In this document: positions 32,704 to 34,973 of the stretch, piece by piece
Position numbering within the stretch: the first letter of the stretch is position 1
Layout: every line of letters starts with the position of its first letter
Assembly (NCBI GenBank): GCA_030728245.1
Contig: JANQZX010000006.1
Span: 96,124 to 131,096 of the forward strand
Direction of reading: 5' to 3'
Source of the DNA: Saprospiraceae bacterium
GTDB taxonomy: Bacteria > Bacteroidota > Bacteroidia > Chitinophagales > Saprospiraceae
Length of the DNA stretch: 34,973 bases
Notes under the pieces: generated by a model
Told to the model about the DNA's origin: nothing
The model's database searches: none
Seen by the model: the letters and a program-made list of their open reading frames with translations, nothing else
Program-made: the position numbers and the translations under genes

Positions 32704-33210
32704 TTGAGCCTGGAGAAAATTACAAATATTTTATTTTACTTTTTATTACTTGTCTGTTTCTCGTCCTGCGAAAAAGATACTGTAAATAAACACACTAAAT
32801 CTTTGAATGACAAAGAGTTTTCTTTCCTATTCAAAGAGAAGGAGTTACCAATGGAAAACGAGGTTGCCTTTGAGGGTAATCTACCTTGTGACCATTGCAA
32901 AATGGTTTCAACGTATTTATATTTTGACCTTCAACAATTCATTTATAAAAGAAGACAGAAATTTTATACAGACGACCAGGCATTCACAACTAAGATTGAT
33001 AGCGGAGCCCTTAGTTTTATACAAGGCAATGATATAGATCCTCATGCTCTTATCTATGGCCTTGAAGCAGATACGTCACAAATTCAATATTTTCTAATTA
33101 TAAACGATACTGACCTGGAGCTACTCAACGATGAGTTGCTTCCCTTAGGTATTACCCCCGCTCCGATTCTTCACAAACAAGCCATTCGACAAATAAGCAA
33201 TAAGCAATGA
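32704..33210 (+). CDS. NlpE-like lipoprotein with CxxC motif
   Basis: This is a 168-residue predicted outer-membrane lipoprotein. From TTG 32704 the N-terminus is MSLEKITNILFYFLLLVCFSSC, a compact lipoprotein signal with Cys22. The frame is open back to TTG 32653, but the promoter at 32657-32686 lies inside that extension, so the shorter start is preferred. The mature part has EVAFEGNLPCDHCKMVSTYLYFD (CxxC at about 62-65), which resembles the N-terminal domain of NlpE, a copper-linked envelope stress sensor. That match is short and from memory. Its stop overlaps the start of the next SDR as ATGA, so the two are co-translated. Confidence 0.65.
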   Translation: MSLEKITNILFYFLLLVCFSSCEKDTVNKHTKSLNDKEFSFLFKEKELPMENEVAFEGNLPCDHCKMVSTYLYFDLQQFIYKRRQKFYTDDQAFTTKIDSGALSFIQGNDIDPHALIYGLEADTSQIQYFLIINDTDLELLNDELLPLGITPAPILHKQAIRQISNKQ

Positions 33211-34070
33211 AAAATAAAAATGTTGTCATTACTGGCGCCAATGCTGGATTAGGATATGAAACAGCCCGCGCATTGGCTAAAATGGATGCTAATGTAATGA
33301 TGCTTTGTCGTTCTAAAGAGAAGGGAGAAGCGGCTGCAGCTAAAATTAAGGAGGAATACCCCTCTGCAAATCTTCAGGTTATACCTATTTTACTTGAATC
33401 TCAGCAAAATATACGACAGGTTGCTGGCCAGATAAGACAGATTTTTCCCGTCGTCGATGTTTTAGTGAACAATGCAGGCACCTGGATTTCTGAACTAACC
33501 TTTACCGAAGATAAGGTTGAATCTATGTTTGCCATAAACCATCTGGCCTATTTTCTGCTCACTCATGCGCTCTATCCAAATTTAATATTAGCAGAAAATC
33601 CACGGGTGGTCAGTGTTGCTTCCGATTCTCATTTTAAAGGGAAAATACATTTCGACGATATTCATTTAACCAAAAATTACCACGGCCTTAAAGCTTATGC
33701 TCAATCTAAAATGGCTAATATCCATTTTATGTATGAATTAAACAGGCGAAAACCAGTAAATCATTTATCTACTTATGCCGTTCAACCTGGATTAGTAAAA
33801 ACTGATATTGGCGTCAAAAAAACAAATTGGCTGCATGCTTTAGCCTGGAAATTGAGAAGAAGCGGAGGGGTTAATCCTGACATAGGTGCTCAAACACAAA
33901 TATTTTTAGCCTCTGAACCATCCGTTCATAATCAAAGCGGTTTGTATTGGGACAAATGCAAACCAAAACCATCCTCTGCAGATACTTATAAACTAGACGA
34001 TGCAGAAAAATTGTGGCAAATGTGTTGCGATTTTTGTAAAATCGAGGACTTTTTCAAGCCTGATTTTTAA
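33207..34070 (+). CDS. Short-chain dehydrogenase/reductase (retinol-dehydrogenase-like)
   Basis: This 287-residue classical SDR has the cofactor motif TGANAGLGYETA, a basic residue cluster favouring NADP (CRSKEKGE), VLVNNAG, a catalytic Ser in SVASDSH, and the YAQSK Tyr-Lys pair. The overall layout resembles retinol dehydrogenase/WW-domain oxidoreductase-like SDRs; the substrate is unknown. The start overlaps the lipoprotein stop by ATGA. The 3' end overlaps the convergent second SDR by 17 nt (34054-34070). Confidence 0.9.
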   Translation: MKNKNVVITGANAGLGYETARALAKMDANVMMLCRSKEKGEAAAAKIKEEYPSANLQVIPILLESQQNIRQVAGQIRQIFPVVDVLVNNAGTWISELTFTEDKVESMFAINHLAYFLLTHALYPNLILAENPRVVSVASDSHFKGKIHFDDIHLTKNYHGLKAYAQSKMANIHFMYELNRRKPVNHLSTYAVQPGLVKTDIGVKKTNWLHALAWKLRRSGGVNPDIGAQTQIFLASEPSVHNQSGLYWDKCKPKPSSADTYKLDDAEKLWQMCCDFCKIEDFFKPDF

Positions 34071-34875
34071 ATCGTTCGTCCTCTAAACTTTCTTTAGGTA
34101 AGAAACTAATCCCTATTTTTTTTAACAGCACCATTTTCAACGAAATAGGAAGCAACTTATTCATAAAAAGAATCAGCTTATTTATTTTTCCCGGAACAAT
34201 CACTTTCTTTCCGGCCAATAACCCATTTACTGCAATAGGAGCAACCTCTTCGGGCATCATTACTACCAATCTGGCTCTTGCCCCATTGTTTTTTATCCGC
34301 CGCATACCATCTTCATTCGTCACCACAGGACCGGGACATAAAATAGAAACAGAGACCCCAGTTCCTATCAATTCCGTGCCCAACGCTAAAGAAAAAGCAA
34401 GAACAAAATGTTTAGATGCAGTATAAATCGCTTTCACGGGCATGGGTAAAAAGCTTTCCATGCTGCCCAGATTTAAAATATAAGACGCCTTATTTTTCTT
34501 TAATACTGGCAGTAAATGGTAACAAAGTTCAACCATCACCCGATTATTAAGCCCCATCATGATATGGTATGTTTCTAAGGAGATATTTTCAAAAAAATCA
34601 CCTCTACCAAAACCTGCATTATTGACCAGAATTTTTAGGCAAATACCTTCAGATTCAATGTATTCTTTAATGGTTAGAGCAGCCGTTTCATTCGTTAAAT
34701 CTATGGGGAATTTAATAACTGGAACCTTAAAAGTAGATTCCAGTTCCGCAGCCGTTTCATCTAAAAACGAATTATCAAGTGCGGCGAGAAAAATACCATA
34801 ACCCCTGCCAGCCAATTCTCTGGCGATGGCACGGCCAATACCCTGACTTCCACCTGTAACTAATGCATATTCCAT
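34054..34875 (-). CDS. Short-chain dehydrogenase/reductase (DltE-like)
   Basis: This 273-residue SDR has TGGSQGIGRAIA, ILVNNAGFGRGDFFE, a catalytic Ser in LNLGSMESF, YTASK, and the PGPVVT loop. The tail after residue 230 is hydrophobic and basic (INKLILFMNKLLPISLKMVLLKK), which suggests membrane contact, as in the DltE/YqjQ-like group. The substrate is unknown. It begins 12 nt after the stop of an upstream gene on the same strand and converges on the other SDR. The two SDRs are different subfamilies, not a tandem copy. Confidence 0.9.
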   Translation of the reverse strand: MEYALVTGGSQGIGRAIARELAGRGYGIFLAALDNSFLDETAAELESTFKVPVIKFPIDLTNETAALTIKEYIESEGICLKILVNNAGFGRGDFFENISLETYHIMMGLNNRVMVELCYHLLPVLKKNKASYILNLGSMESFLPMPVKAIYTASKHFVLAFSLALGTELIGTGVSVSILCPGPVVTNEDGMRRIKNNGARARLVVMMPEEVAPIAVNGLLAGKKVIVPGKINKLILFMNKLLPISLKMVLLKKIGISFLPKESLEDERFKNQA

Positions 34876-34887
34876 ATTTAACCGATA

Positions 34888-34973
34888 TTAATTTGACTTT
34901 TGTTTTAACCAGGCCATAACCATTTTCCTTTCTATAAATAGCAAAAAGATAATATAACAAGAAAAAATGATAC
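34888..34973 (-). CDS. 3' end of a membrane protein, cut by the window edge
   Basis: A frame open to the right edge ends at TAA 34888-34890. The visible 28 residues are a hydrophobic helix (YIIFLLFIE) followed by a basic tail (RKMVMAWLKQKSN), the usual shape of a last transmembrane helix and cytoplasmic end. The stop lies 12 nt before the SDR start, consistent with an operon. Too little is visible to name a family, and with 28 codons chance is not excluded. Confidence 0.4.
   Translation of the reverse strand, partial: IIFSCYIIFLLFIERKMVMAWLKQKSN

Noticed and set aside
34888-34973. Resemblance of the ERK-containing tail to the start of NuoH
   Set aside because: The frame stops right after the motif where NuoH would continue, and a helix followed by basic residues is common; 28 residues are too few.
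1-34973. CRISPR arrays, insertion sequences, phage genes, toxin-antitoxin or defence modules
   Set aside because: No regularly spaced repeats, transposases, integrases, terminal inverted repeats or defence domains were seen on either strand.

Overview
The window looks like a piece of a Bacteroidota chromosome. Four things point there: many TAnnTTTG-type -7 promoter boxes just upstream of genes, two proteins with type IX secretion (T9SS) C-terminal sorting domains, a fused HisB, and several Bacteroidota-typical families (DUF4294, GH3-like, Ig-like lipoprotein). Few starts have a Shine-Dalgarno sequence. Base composition is AT-rich and genes are tightly packed, with many ATGA stop/start overlaps. 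I cannot place it below phylum with confidence. There is no CRISPR array, prophage, insertion sequence or rRNA.

Layout. 1-2265 (minus): an operon of DUF4294 protein, a 56-residue membrane ORF and an FAD-linked oxidase that runs off the left edge. 2433-4895 (plus): two GT-B glycosyltransferases. 5024-9506 (minus): a GH3-like adenylating enzyme and uvrA. 9563-16607 (minus): the histidine operon, in transcription order his leader peptide - attenuator - hisG - hisD - secreted N-formylglutamate-amidohydrolase-like gene - hisC - hisB - hisH - hisA. tRNA-Phe lies 12 nt upstream of the leader peptide. 16832-18222 (plus): an MtfA-like protein with a broken HExxH motif and an unknown membrane-anchored protein. 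18233-25904 (minus): an RND efflux operon (adaptor, pump, TolC) followed by an M28 peptidase and a short CutC. 26140-29177 (plus): an Rrf2 regulator, a TauE/SafE exporter and an Ig-like lipoprotein. 29236-32074 (minus): rsmA, yqeY and an ALDH7-like dehydrogenase. 32282-34070 (plus): a minimal T9SS-domain protein, an NlpE-like lipoprotein and an SDR. 34054-34973 (minus): a second SDR and the 3' end of a membrane protein cut by the right edge.

Most of the window is ordinary housekeeping. The most distinctive locus is histidine biosynthesis. It has a complete leader-peptide attenuator (five His codons, mutually exclusive antiterminator and terminator) that appears to be co-transcribed with tRNA-Phe. 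The operon contains a T9SS-targeted hydrolase gene translationally coupled between hisD and hisC, and hisF and hisIE are absent from its end. I found no clear new defence or mobile system.
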